NCBI RefSeq assembly: GCF_014712225.1
Contig: NZ_JACXBW010000002.1
Span: 367,853-431,852 of the forward strand
Source of the DNA: Pseudarthrobacter sulfonivorans
GTDB lineage: Bacteria > Actinomycetota > Actinomycetes > Actinomycetales > Micrococcaceae
Direction: 5' to 3'
DNA: 64,000 bases
Positions 44,669 through 52,814 of this stretch are shown one piece after another. The notes beneath the pieces are model-generated. The model had not been told where the DNA came from, made no database searches, and saw only the letters and a list, made by a program, of their open reading frames with translations. How positions within the stretch are numbered: position 1 is the first letter of the stretch; every line of letters begins with the position of its first letter. Made by a program: the position numbers and the translations under genes.

Positions 44669-45733
44669 TCATGCCTCCTTGGTGGCGGCGAAGCCGGCGG
44701 GCTGGCGTACCTGTTGGCCAAGCGCCTGGGCGGCGTAGCCGGTTGCTGTACCGAAGCGGTCGCCTTCCACTGCATTGTCCGCCATCAGCGTGACCAGTTC
44801 ATAGGCCACGTGGCTGGCCGCCACGCCGGTGATCTCCGCGTGGTCATAGGCCGGAGCCACTTCAACAATGTCCGCGCCTACCAGGTTCATGCCGCGGAAG
44901 CCCCGGATGATTTCCAGGAGTTCGCGGCTGGTGATGCCGCCGGCTTCCGGGGTTCCGGTGCCGGGCGCGTGGGCGGGATCCAGGACGTCGATGTCCACGG
45001 AGATGTACAGCGGGCGGTTGCCGATGCGGTCGCGGACCTTGGCGACTGTCTCCAGGACGCCCTGGTAGTAGACGTCGGCGGAGGTGACAATGCCGAACCC
45101 GAAGCGGTGGTCGTCGTCGAGGTCCTTCTTGCCGTAGAGCGGACCGCGGGTGCCGATGTGGCTGATGGCCTCGGTGTCCAGGATGCCTTCCTCAACCGCC
45201 CGGCGGAACGGGGTGCCGTGGGTGTACTCGGCCCCAAAATAGGTGTCCCAGGTGTCCAGGTGCGCGTCAAAGTGCAGCATGGCGACGGGGCCGCCGGCAC
45301 GCTCGGCCGCCGCCCGGAGCAGGGGCAGCGCGATGGTGTGGTCACCGCCGAGGGTCACCAGCTTGCTGCCGGTGACCGTGAGATCCAGGGCGTTCTGCTG
45401 GATGGTTTCGATGGCCTCGTTGATGTTGAACGGGTTGACGGCCATATCCCCGGCGTCGGCCACCTGGATGTTTTCGAACGGGCTGACGTCCCAGGCCGGG
45501 TTGTACGGGCGGAGCAGGCGGCTGGCCTCCCGGACGTGGTTCGCGCCGAACCTGGCGCCGGGCCGGTACGAAACGCCGGAGTCGAAGGGCACGCCCACCA
45601 CCGTCACGTCGGCCCTGCCCACCTGGTCCAGGCGCGGCAGGCGGGCGTAGGTGGCGGCTCCGGCGTAACGCGGGATGCGGGCAGAATCGATGGGGCCAAG
45701 GTTGCCGTTGGCTTCGATGCGCAGCTCTTTCAC
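44669..45733 (-). CDS. speB: Agmatinase/guanidinobutyrase-family ureohydrolase
   Basis: A 354-residue Mn-dependent ureohydrolase that removes urea from a guanidino substrate. Metal ligands are visible: GGDHTIALP (His), [10 protein letters not shown] (Asp-x-His-x-Asp) and [19 protein letters not shown] (two Asp). [13 protein letters not shown] and the [13 protein letters not shown] tail are typical of agmatinase/guanidinobutyrase rather than arginase. Agmatine, 4-guanidinobutyrate and guanidinopropionate are all possible; the neighbouring ThDP enzyme favours 4-guanidinobutyrate. GTG 45733 follows GGAGAGG. It is the first gene of a two-gene operon. The gene symbol denotes the family only. Confidence 0.88.
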   Translation of the reverse strand: MKELRIEANGNLGPIDSARIPRYAGAATYARLPRLDQVGRADVTVVGVPFDSGVSYRPGARFGANHVREASRLLRPYNPAWDVSPFENIQVADAGDMAVNPFNINEAIETIQQNALDLTVTGSKLVTLGGDHTIALPLLRAAAERAGGPVAMLHFDAHLDTWDTYFGAEYTHGTPFRRAVEEGILDTEAISHIGTRGPLYGKKDLDDDHRFGFGIVTSADVYYQGVLETVAKVRDRIGNRPLYISVDIDVLDPAHAPGTGTPEAGGITSRELLEIIRGFRGMNLVGADIVEVAPAYDHAEITGVAASHVAYELVTLMADNAVEGDRFGTATGYAAQALGQQVRQPAGFAATKEA

Positions 45734-46084
45734 GGTGAGCCTCTCCTTCGAGGATTTGATCGGCAGGTGTGACAGCCATCATAGCCCGAAGTTTTCTTAT
45801 GCGCATCAATTGTTTACAACGCCCTTGGGTCGCGCCCGTTCCTGCCGATCGTCCCGGCACGTTCGCCCGTCTTCGGCCTGGCTGCGTCCCTTCCAGCCCA
45901 GTTACCTCCGAACCTCCCGGCCTCCTGCCGCCTGCAACCCCGGAATCCCGCGGATTTCCCTGGCCTGGGTGCCGGTCACGCGCCGAGCAGCTGGGCGGGA
46001 ACGCACGGCCCGGCCGGTCCCGCGCTGTCCACATACGGCCTGTCCTGCCTTCCGGCCAGCGCAGGGCCAGCCTGCAATGGCCTG
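45734..46084. other. 351-nt intergenic region upstream of the ureohydrolase gene
   Basis: It holds the promoter side of the minus-strand operon: TATGAT (minus strand, 45783-45778) is a fair -10, but no good -35 is seen at standard spacing. A palindrome ATGCGCAT (45799-45806) with AT-rich flanks may be a regulatory site. The rest (45840-46080) is Cys/Pro-codon-like GC-rich sequence without a credible gene. It contains TTCCAGCCCAGTTA (45891-45904), repeated behind the next gene. Confidence 0.4.
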
Positions 46085-47036
46085 ATGGACATCTTCGAAT
46101 ACCTCAAGCAGGCCGGCGGCGTTGCCCGCACCACCCAACTCCTCAGCGCCGGTTACTCCCGGCGGGATATCGGGCGGCTGACTACCCTCGGTGCGACGCA
46201 GCTACGGCGGGGAGTTTTCCTCGCACCGGACTGCGATCCGGACCTCGCCGCCGCAATCCGGCACAACGGACGGCTGACGTGCGCCAGCGCAGCCTCCCGG
46301 TACGGACTGTGGCTCCGGAATCCCCCGCCCCGCCTGCACCTGGCGTGCAATCACGGCCACGGCAGGGGCTTCATCCGGCACCGGACCCTCCGCTTCGATG
46401 GCCACCAAGACCTACCGATAGCTGCCGTGGAAGACGTAACCCTGCATGCGCTCGGATGCCTTGCGCCGCCGTCATCCACTGCCTTGGCGACGTCGGCGAT
46501 CCGACTACACGGCGTCCACTTGGAGCTACTCAAGGACCAACTTCGGGGAGACCGGTCGGCTCCGGTCCGGCGGGCGCTGCAAGATCTGGACCTGCGCGCG
46601 GAGTCCATTGTGGAAGTCGATGCGCAGCACCTTTTCCGGACCAACGGCATCGATTTCGACGCCCAGGTGTTCCTGCCGGGAATCGGACGGGTGGATTTCC
46701 TGCTTGCCGGGTTCCTGATCGTGGAAATCGACGGGTTCGCTTTCCATTCACAGCGTGCGGACATGCTCCGGGACCGCGACCGGAACAACACCTCAACGGT
46801 CCAGGGGTTTGCCGTCCTGCGCTACATGCCGGAGCACATCTGGTTCAACCCGGACCATGTATTGGGAGAAATCCGGGCCGTTCTGGCCGGCGGGACGGGA
46901 CAAGGGACAGCAACGCGTGCGTTCCAGCCCAGTTAGTCCGTCCCCGCAGCCCGAACCGAGCACCCCGCCCGCGCCAGCCCGCTCCTACCCGGGCCGCGAC
47001 CTCGGAAGGCGGGCAACAAACCGGGCAGGAACGCAC
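45891..47036. repeat. Direct-repeat pairs flanking the AbiEi/DUF559 gene
   Basis: TTCCAGCCCAGTTA occurs at 45891-45904 and 46922-46935. GGAACGCAC occurs at 45998-46006 and 47028-47036. The two pairs have almost equal spacing (107 and 106 nt), so a ~145-nt segment seems duplicated on either side of the gene, now diverged between the anchors. The right copy supplies the last codons and stop of the gene. Confidence 0.55.
46085..46936 (+). CDS. AbiEi-antitoxin-like / DUF559 nuclease-fold protein
   Basis: A 283-residue protein. The N-terminus (MDIFEYLKQAGGVARTTQLL, AGYSRRDIGRL, LRRGVFLAP) is the winged-helix domain of AbiEi-type antitoxins. The C-terminal ~110 residues (GRVDFLLAGFLIVEIDGFAF then HSQRADMLRDRDRNN and VLRYMPEHIW) match DUF559, a Vsr/PD-(D/E)xK-like nuclease fold: the Asp of GRVDFL and the EIDG acidic pair are visible. 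Such fusions are numerous in actinobacteria and lack a proven function; no AbiEii toxin is adjacent. It sits between the ureohydrolase operon and its probable regulator and is flanked by direct repeats, suggesting later insertion. Confidence 0.75.
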   Translation: MDIFEYLKQAGGVARTTQLLSAGYSRRDIGRLTTLGATQLRRGVFLAPDCDPDLAAAIRHNGRLTCASAASRYGLWLRNPPPRLHLACNHGHGRGFIRHRTLRFDGHQDLPIAAVEDVTLHALGCLAPPSSTALATSAIRLHGVHLELLKDQLRGDRSAPVRRALQDLDLRAESIVEVDAQHLFRTNGIDFDAQVFLPGIGRVDFLLAGFLIVEIDGFAFHSQRADMLRDRDRNNTSTVQGFAVLRYMPEHIWFNPDHVLGEIRAVLAGGTGQGTATRAFQPS

Positions 47037-47071
47037 GCCGGCCGCGGAAAGAAGCCGCGGGACACAAGCAG

Positions 47072-47647
47072 CTACCGGCTGGCGGCAGGAACCAGCGTCC
47101 AGAGGACCTCGACAGGCTCGTCGGTGGGATTGACCCAGGTGTGCGGCTCGCGCCCCGGGAAGGTCACGGTGTCGCCGGTGCTGAGCTCGTATTCCTCGTT
47201 GGTCAGGATGAGCCGGATCCGGCCCTTGATGACGTGGAGGACATCCACGTCGCAGTCCACGGCATACAGTTCGGCTTCGCCCCGTCCGCGCGGCTCAATA
47301 ACAGCCTGGATGATCTGGATCCGGCGTTCTGACCGCGCCGTCAGGAGCCGCTCCACAATCCCTTCGCCGCCAAGGGAGATCCGGGGCCCTTCATTACGCT
47401 TGGTGAGGTGGGTTTCGGGCGCAGCAAACAGGTCGCCGATGGAGATGGACAGAACCTGGCACAGAGTCACCAGCGATGCCACGGACGGGGACGTGAGATC
47501 CCGTTCCACGCGGCTGAGGAAACCCTTGGTCAACCCGGTGGCGTCGGCAACCTGTTCGATGGTCAGCCGCTGGGACTGCCGGGCGGCCCGGATTCTGGAC
47601 CCGATGGCCACCGGAATATTGCTCGGCTCTACTGGCAGTGCCTTCAT
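47072..47647 (-). CDS. XRE-cupin transcriptional regulator
   Basis: A 191-residue regulator with an N-terminal helix-turn-helix (IGSRIRAARQSQRLTIEQVA, TGLTKGFLSRVERDLTSPS) and a C-terminal cupin sensor domain (about 115-185: VDVLHVIKGRIRLILTNEEY, GDTVTFPGREPHTWVNP). This PuuR-like architecture usually senses an amine, amino acid or carboxylate and represses catabolic and uptake genes. I choose ATG 47647 because AAAGGT lies 6 nt upstream. It is divergent from the sodium:solute symporter gene, and a perfect palindrome lies between the two starts. It probably controls the symporter and perhaps the ureohydrolase operon. Confidence 0.88.
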   Translation of the reverse strand: MKALPVEPSNIPVAIGSRIRAARQSQRLTIEQVADATGLTKGFLSRVERDLTSPSVASLVTLCQVLSISIGDLFAAPETHLTKRNEGPRISLGGEGIVERLLTARSERRIQIIQAVIEPRGRGEAELYAVDCDVDVLHVIKGRIRLILTNEEYELSTGDTVTFPGREPHTWVNPTDEPVEVLWTLVPAASR

Positions 47648-47762
47648 GTGCGGACCTTTCATGGCCGGCGGTCCGGCCCCATCTCTGGAGCAATCCTAAT
47701 AGCCAGCACTGCCCACAACGCGGCGCCGACTTCGGACAAGGGCCAAGATGGCGCCGCCGGCC

Positions 47763-47790
47763 TTGACTGTTACGTCGGTCACAATCTACT
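47763..47790 (+). promoter_or_regulatory. Promoter of the symporter gene
   Basis: TTGACT (47763-47768) and TCTACT (47785-47790) with 16-nt spacing, about 92 nt before the symporter start. The palindromic operator begins 5 nt downstream of the -10, covering the expected transcription start. Confidence 0.55.
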
Positions 47791-47794
47791 CTTC

Positions 47795-47814
47795 TAGGCA
47801 ACAGGTGTTGCCTA
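47795..47814. promoter_or_regulatory. Perfect palindromic operator of the XRE-cupin regulator
   Basis: TAGGCAACAGGTGTTGCCTA has two 9-nt arms (TAGGCAACA / TGTTGCCTA) around GG. A third half-site-like TCAGGCAATA follows at 47815-47824. It lies in the divergent region between the regulator and the symporter, over the expected symporter transcription start: the position of a repressor site. Confidence 0.75.
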
Positions 47815-47882
47815 TCAGGCAATATTGACCCCCAGCACCCGCAGCATCCCCCGCTGCAGACCAGCTCCAAGGAGCCCCCAAC

Positions 47883-49400
47883 ATGGACGCCAATTTCGTC
47901 AATATCACCATCGTGGTGGTGTATCTCATCGCAATGCTGGCCTTTGGCTGGTGGGGCAAGTCCCGCACCAAGAACAACAGCGACTTCCTCGTGGCCGGCC
48001 GCCGCCTCGGCCCGTTCCTCTACACGGGCACCATGGCCGCCGTTGTCCTCGGCGGTGCCTCCACCGTCGGCGGCGTGGGCCTCGGCTACAAGTTCGGCAT
48101 CTCCGGCATGTGGCTGGTGGTGGCCATCGGCGCCGGTGTGCTGCTGCTGAGCCTCCTCTTCGCCGGCACCGTCCAGAAGCTGAAGATCTACACGGTCTCG
48201 CAGATGCTCACCCTTCGCTACGGCAGCAAGGCCACGCAGACCTCGGGCATCGTGATGTTGGCCTACACCCTCATGCTGTGCGCCACCTCCACCAGCGCCT
48301 ACGCCACCATCTTTGTGGTCCTCTTCGGCTGGGAACGCTGGCTCGCCATCGCCATCGGCGGCGCCATCGTCCTGGTCTACTCCACCATCGGCGGGATGTG
48401 GTCCATCACCCTCGCGGACCAGGTGCAGTTCGTCATCAAAACCGTCGGCATCTTCGCCCTGATGCTCCCCTTCACCCTCAATGCAGCGGGTGGCCTGGAC
48501 GGCATCCGCAGCCGCGTCGATGCAAGCTTCTTCCAGATGGACGGCATCGGCCTGCAGACCATCATCACCTACTTCGTGGTCTACACCCTGGGCCTGCTGA
48601 TCGGCCAGGACATCTGGCAGCGCGTGTTCACCGCCAAGACCCCCGGCGTGGCCCGCTGGGGCGGCGCCACCGCAGGCATCTACTGCATCCTCTACGGTGT
48701 TGCCGGCGCCTTGATCGGCATGGCCGCCAGTGTGGCGCTGTCCGGAATCGACATCGCGGCGAAGGACGACGTCTACGCCGAGGTGGCCCAGACCATCCTC
48801 CCGGTCGGCATTGGCGGCCTGGTGCTCGCCGCCGCCGTGGCCGCCATGATGTCCACCGCCTCCGGCGCCCTGATCGCTGCCGCCACTGTGGCACGCGCGG
48901 ACGTCCTGCCGTTCGTTGCCAGCTGGTTCGGCAGGGACATCAACACGGACGACACCGACAACCCCGAGCACGACGTCAAAGCCAACCGGCTTTGGGTCCT
49001 GTCGCTCGGCATCGTGGCCATCCTGATCGCCATCATCACCAAGGACGTGGTTGCCGCCCTGACCATCGCGTACGACATCCTGGTGGGCGGCCTGCTGGTG
49101 GCCATCCTCGGCGGCCTGGTGTGGAAGCGCGGCACCGGCCCCGCCGCGGCAGCCTCCATGGCTGTGGGCTCCGTGGTCACGCTCGGCACCATGATCGTGC
49201 TGGAAATCAACGCGAAGGCCCCGCTGGACGGCGTGTTCGCCAACGAGCCCATCTACTACGGCCTCATCAGCTCGGCCGTGGTCTACGTGGCGGTTTCGCG
49301 GCTCACCAAGCCCACCGACCCGCAGATCATGCGGAACTGGGTGCGGCGTGTTGCGGGACAGGACAACGAGGAAGTGCCGGTGGTGGTGAGCTCCCCCTAG
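47883..49400 (+). CDS. Sodium:solute symporter (SSS family)
   Basis: A 505-residue Na+-coupled uptake transporter with about 13 hydrophobic segments. Family features are MLAFGWWGKSRTKNNSDFLV then AGRRLGPFLYTGTMAAVVLG (SSF N-terminal signature), GGASTVGGVGLGYKFG, GGMWSITLADQVQFVIKT, and AAMMSTASGALIAAATVARA (conserved Ser residues of the second Na+ site). The C-terminus is soluble. GGAG lies about 9 nt before the ATG. With a divergent XRE-cupin regulator and a ureohydrolase operon nearby, it likely imports the amine, guanidino compound or carboxylate degraded here (inference). Confidence 0.9.
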   Translation: MDANFVNITIVVVYLIAMLAFGWWGKSRTKNNSDFLVAGRRLGPFLYTGTMAAVVLGGASTVGGVGLGYKFGISGMWLVVAIGAGVLLLSLLFAGTVQKLKIYTVSQMLTLRYGSKATQTSGIVMLAYTLMLCATSTSAYATIFVVLFGWERWLAIAIGGAIVLVYSTIGGMWSITLADQVQFVIKTVGIFALMLPFTLNAAGGLDGIRSRVDASFFQMDGIGLQTIITYFVVYTLGLLIGQDIWQRVFTAKTPGVARWGGATAGIYCILYGVAGALIGMAASVALSGIDIAAKDDVYAEVAQTILPVGIGGLVLAAAVAAMMSTASGALIAAATVARADVLPFVASWFGRDINTDDTDNPEHDVKANRLWVLSLGIVAILIAIITKDVVAALTIAYDILVGGLLVAILGGLVWKRGTGPAAAASMAVGSVVTLGTMIVLEINAKAPLDGVFANEPIYYGLISSAVVYVAVSRLTKPTDPQIMRNWVRRVAGQDNEEVPVVVSSP

Positions 49401-49428
49401 ATCCCGACAGCGTCGATCACCGGGAATT

Positions 49429-49489
49429 AAGTACGACGGCGGCACTTATGGTTCGTGGACAACGAACCGTAAGTGCCGCCGTCGTACTT
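49429..49489. terminator. 28-bp hairpin between the symporter and the acidic protein gene
   Basis: The arms 49429-49456 and 49462-49489 pair over 28 bp with one mismatch; the loop is GGACA. The outer stem begins AAGTACGACGGCGGCACTTA. It closes two convergent genes and is the longest stem in the window. Confidence 0.85.
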
Positions 49490-49505
49490 TCCATTCAGGG
49501 TCGCG

Positions 49506-49730
49506 CTATTCAGTTTCGCGGAACTCGTCGTCATCCAGCGGAACCACACGCTCCTCGGCGTCGACCTCCACCGGGGGCGTGGGAACAACCGATTCTTCGG
49601 CGTCCAGGAATTCGTCCTCAGCGTCCCAGTCGTCCTCGCTGATGGGGACGTCCTCGGCGTAGTCGTATGCGGGATCGGATTCAACAGCCTCGAGGTGCGG
49701 CATGTCCGGTTGCTGTCCGGTGGTGTTCAT
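49506..49730 (-). CDS. Small acidic protein of unknown function
   Basis: A 74-residue, strongly acidic protein (roughly one third Asp/Glu, almost no Lys), with no hydrophobic core: DYAEDVPISEDDWDAEDEF is representative. It is probably disordered in solution. I do not recognise a family. It is bounded by the 28-bp hairpin on its 3' side, and the iron-exporter gene is divergent 267 nt away. The ATG is preceded by GGAGG (minus strand), which supports translation. Confidence 0.6.
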   Translation of the reverse strand: MNTTGQQPDMPHLEAVESDPAYDYAEDVPISEDDWDAEDEFLDAEESVVPTPPVEVDAEERVVPLDDDEFRETE

Positions 49731-49997
49731 GATTCAACCTCCGTTTGATCGCCTGACGTGCTCTTGAAGGGTGGGTTCCGGCGGGCTCCACTCCTTCATC
49801 ACAGCACCGCGCGGGAGCCCGGTCAAGGGCCTGCGCAACTGCCCCGGAGGCCCGGCCGGAGCGGCGGCCAAGGGGGCGGAATTTAAGGGGAACCGAAACT
49901 CCGCAGTCAGGTTAGCCAGCCGGAAATCCGCGGAAATACGCGGTAATGTGGGCATTGCAATGGGGCCGAACCATGCCCATCCAGCACAGGAGCCTCC

Positions 49998-51131
49998 GTG
50001 TCTCAGCACACCAATTCCCGCCAATCCCCTTCCGCACAAACACCGCAGAACGCCCCCACCCCGGCCGACATCCGGCGGTGGCGCCAGTACCTCGCTGACG
50101 AACGCGCGGAAGCTGCCGTGTACCGCGACCTGGCACAGAACCGCGAGGGTGAAGAGCGCGAGATCCTGCTGGCCCTTGCCGAAGCGGAAGGCCGGCATGA
50201 GGCCCACTGGCTCCAGCTCCTCGGTGAGCACGGCAGCAAGTCCCGGCCGGCGTCCCTCCGCAGCCAGCTCCTGGGCTTCCTGGCCCGCCATTTCGGCTCT
50301 GTCTTTGTCCTGGCCCTGGCCCAGCGCGCCGAAGGCCGCTCCCCCTATGCCAAGGATCCCAACGCCACGGCCGCCATGGCCGCAGACGAACAGATCCACG
50401 AGGAGGTGGTGCGCGGCCTTGCCACCCGTGGCCGCAACCGGCTGGCCGGCACGTTCCGGGCCGCGGTTTTTGGTGCCAACGATGGATTGGTCAGCAACCT
50501 CTCCCTGGTGATGGGCATGGCCGCGTCCGGCGTGGCCAGCGGCGTGGTGCTCCTCAGCGGTGTGGCGGGCCTCCTGGCCGGCGCCATGTCCATGGCAGCC
50601 GGCGAGTTTGTCTCCGTCCGTTCCCAGCGGGAGCTGCTGGCCGCCACGAAGCCCACGCAGATCACCCTCGCCGCGGCCCCGAAACTGGACCTCGAACACA
50701 ACGAACTGCTGCTGGTCTACCTAGCCCGCGGGATGTCCCGCGAGGCCGCCGAGCACCGCGTGGCCGAACGCATGGGCCTGCTCAGCTGCGACTGTGACCC
50801 CAGCCTGTCCCTCCACCCCGAACTGCCCGAGGCGGAGGACGAGCACGAAGCCGTGGGCACCGCCTGGGGTGCGGCACTGTCCAGCTTCTGCTTCTTCGCC
50901 TCCGGCGCCGTGGTCCCTATCCTGCCGTTCTTGTTCGGCCTCACCGGAGTGACCGCGCTGGTTATCGCCGGGGTGCTCGTGGGCCTGGCGCTGCTGGTGA
51001 CCGGCGGCATCGTGGGCCTGCTCTCCGGGACGTCACCCCTGTCGCGGGGCCTCCGCCAGCTGGGCATTGGCCTGGGCGCAGCAGCCGTGACCTATGTGCT
51101 GGGGCTCGCCTTCGGCGCCGTGGTGGGCTAG
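49998..51131 (+). CDS. mbfA: Ferritin-like/VIT1 fusion iron exporter (MbfA-like)
   Basis: A 377-residue protein. Residues about 25-145 are a ferritin-like (rubrerythrin) di-iron domain with Glu/His pairs (YLADERAEAAVYRDLA, LALAEAEGRHEAHWLQLL, AADEQIHEEVVRGLA). Residues about 150-377 are a VIT1/CCC1 membrane transporter (FRAAVFGANDGLVSNLSLVM, GLLAGAMSMAAGEFVSVRSQ, then three helices). This is the MbfA layout: membrane-bound ferritin exporting Fe2+ or Mn2+ and protecting from peroxide. CDCDP in the hydrophilic loop may bind metal. The GTG is preceded by GGAG. It converges on the LOG-family gene with a 14-nt gap. Confidence 0.85.
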   Translation: MSQHTNSRQSPSAQTPQNAPTPADIRRWRQYLADERAEAAVYRDLAQNREGEEREILLALAEAEGRHEAHWLQLLGEHGSKSRPASLRSQLLGFLARHFGSVFVLALAQRAEGRSPYAKDPNATAAMAADEQIHEEVVRGLATRGRNRLAGTFRAAVFGANDGLVSNLSLVMGMAASGVASGVVLLSGVAGLLAGAMSMAAGEFVSVRSQRELLAATKPTQITLAAAPKLDLEHNELLLVYLARGMSREAAEHRVAERMGLLSCDCDPSLSLHPELPEAEDEHEAVGTAWGAALSSFCFFASGAVVPILPFLFGLTGVTALVIAGVLVGLALLVTGGIVGLLSGTSPLSRGLRQLGIGLGAAAVTYVLGLAFGAVVG

Positions 51132-51145
51132 CAGCAGCCGGAATA

Positions 51146-52279
51146 TCAGCCGCCGAGCACGGCGAGCGCCTCCGCCACACTGTCCACCAGGAAAATCCGG
51201 TCCGCCATGGGGCGGCCCGTAGCCAGTTTCTGCAGCATCGGCCACGCGGGCAATTCCTGCTCCCAATGGCGCCTGCCAACCAGCACCATGGGCGTGACCG
51301 CTTCCCGGGCGCTGTAGTAGTTTTCGCAGGCGTCCTGGAAGATTTCCTGCACCGTACCTGCCGCTCCCGGCAGGAAGATGACTCCGCCGTCGCAAAGTTC
51401 CAGCAGGATCGCCTCGCGGATCGAATTGGCGAAGTATTTGGCGATGTGTGTGGCGAAGTAGTTGGGCGGCTCATGCCCGTAGAACCAGGTGGGGATACCC
51501 AGCGAGGGAGTTCCGTCCGGATAACGTTCGACGACGGCGGCTGCCTCGCGCGCCCACGCGGACACTGAAGGCCGGAAGCCGGGGACGTTATCAAATCCGG
51601 CCAGCACGTCCTCGAACTCCGCATCCGGAATCCGGCTGAGGTAAGCGCCCAGGTTGGCAGCCTCCATGGCGCCCGGACCGCCGCCCGTAGCCACCAGCCG
51701 GCCCGTCCGCGCGAGATGCCTGCCCAGCTCAGCGGCCTGGATGAATTCCGGGGTGCCGCGCCGGGCCGCGTGCCCGCCCATCACTCCCACGGCCGTCTGG
51801 CCTGCGCGGAGATCCGACCGCATGAACTCGTCCAGCGCGTCGCCGATGGCGTGGTCATGCAGGGCCGAGGCCAGGGTGGCGTCCAGCCGGTGCCGCTGCC
51901 CGGGACGGATGCTCCAGTGATACACCAGGGCGTCCGGCAGTTCCTCGTACGGCGAGCGTTCCAGCCCGGCGTAAAGTTCCCGGGGCGTGTAAAGCCCTGC
52001 CCTGTACGGATCAAACGGCACACCCTCAAGCTTGGGAAATAACAGGGCACCGCGGCGCCGGAGCCCCTCTTCCACATCCTGATCGAAGGTGCAGCCGAGG
52101 AAGATTGCGCCTTCCACGTCCAGTTTTTCCAGCGCTGCCGTCCGGCCGCGCAGATCCAGGGACTGGGCGTGCCAACCGCGCATTGCCACGGCGCCGGCCG
52201 AGACCAGGCGGTCAAAGCTCTCACGGCTTTCGACTTCGATGGTTCGCGGGCTGGGGACCAGGCCGCCTGCAGGGTTCAT
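51146..52279 (-). CDS. LOG-family nucleotide phosphoribohydrolase-like protein
   Basis: A 377-residue Rossmann-type protein. The C-terminal ~210 residues carry LOG-family motifs: VGVMGGHAARRGTPEFIQAA, ATGGGPGAMEAANLGAYLS and IFLPGAAGTVQEIFQDACEN, the last corresponding to PGGxGTxxE with Ala instead of the second Gly. LOG and related PpnN proteins cleave nucleoside 5'-monophosphates to the base and ribose 5-phosphate. The first ~165 residues are an extra domain not found in plain LOG proteins. It starts 10 nt behind the SRPBCC gene on the same strand and is likely co-transcribed. Confidence 0.8.
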   Translation of the reverse strand: MNPAGGLVPSPRTIEVESRESFDRLVSAGAVAMRGWHAQSLDLRGRTAALEKLDVEGAIFLGCTFDQDVEEGLRRRGALLFPKLEGVPFDPYRAGLYTPRELYAGLERSPYEELPDALVYHWSIRPGQRHRLDATLASALHDHAIGDALDEFMRSDLRAGQTAVGVMGGHAARRGTPEFIQAAELGRHLARTGRLVATGGGPGAMEAANLGAYLSRIPDAEFEDVLAGFDNVPGFRPSVSAWAREAAAVVERYPDGTPSLGIPTWFYGHEPPNYFATHIAKYFANSIREAILLELCDGGVIFLPGAAGTVQEIFQDACENYYSAREAVTPMVLVGRRHWEQELPAWPMLQKLATGRPMADRIFLVDSVAEALAVLGG

Positions 52280-52289
52280 GCCGGCGGTC

Positions 52290-52760
52290 CTAGCGTGCCA
52301 GTCCGGCAGCGCCCGTCACGTGCTGCTCCAGCCTGAGCAGGGTCTTCTCGATGCTGGCCGGGTGGCGGCGCAGGTAGCCTGCCAGCCGAAGGAAGAACTT
52401 GCCCCGGACTGCCCGTGCATCCCACTGTTCGGTGACGCGCGTCCCGGCGGTGCCGTCGCCGTCGGTGGCGGGTTCGAGGATGTAGCGCCAGACGTGGCCG
52501 TAGAAGTGGCGCCAGGCGATGCGCCGCCCCTCCTCGAACTCGCAGACAGTGTTCAGGATTTTGTAGTCCACGCGCATGTTCATTTCCATGCCGAACCGTG
52601 CTCCCAGGACCAGCCGCTCGGGTCCGCGCGGCTGGGCACCCTTCACAGTGCCGGAGCCGTCGATCACGCTATGCAGCGCCGGAGCGGCCAGCACCTCGAA
52701 GATTTCTTGGGGGGCCGCGGGGATGAATCGCTCACGGGACACCAGGTATCGGTTATTCAT
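52290..52760 (-). CDS. SRPBCC-family (START-like) protein
   Basis: A 156-residue ligand-binding protein of the SRPBCC superfamily. The N-terminal strand and helix are YLVSRERFIPAAPQEIFEVL, followed by LHSVIDGSGTVKGAQPRGPE and GRRIAWRHFYGHVWRYILEP typical of polyketide-cyclase/dehydrase-like members. The terminal long helix (FLRLAGYLRRHPASIEKTLL) is present. The ligand is unknown. The ATG follows GGGGGA. It is the first gene of a pair with the LOG protein. Confidence 0.82.
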   Translation of the reverse strand: MNNRYLVSRERFIPAAPQEIFEVLAAPALHSVIDGSGTVKGAQPRGPERLVLGARFGMEMNMRVDYKILNTVCEFEEGRRIAWRHFYGHVWRYILEPATDGDGTAGTRVTEQWDARAVRGKFFLRLAGYLRRHPASIEKTLLRLEQHVTGAAGLAR

Positions 52761-52814
52761 TCCCCCAGCCTAGGGCCATGGTCAGCCGGGTCCCGGCCCC
52801 GCGGCGCAAGGCTT

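Noticed and set aside
47394..49445. 683-codon minus-strand frame
   Set aside because: Shadow of the sodium:solute symporter gene, with His/Asp/Gly-rich nonsense composition.
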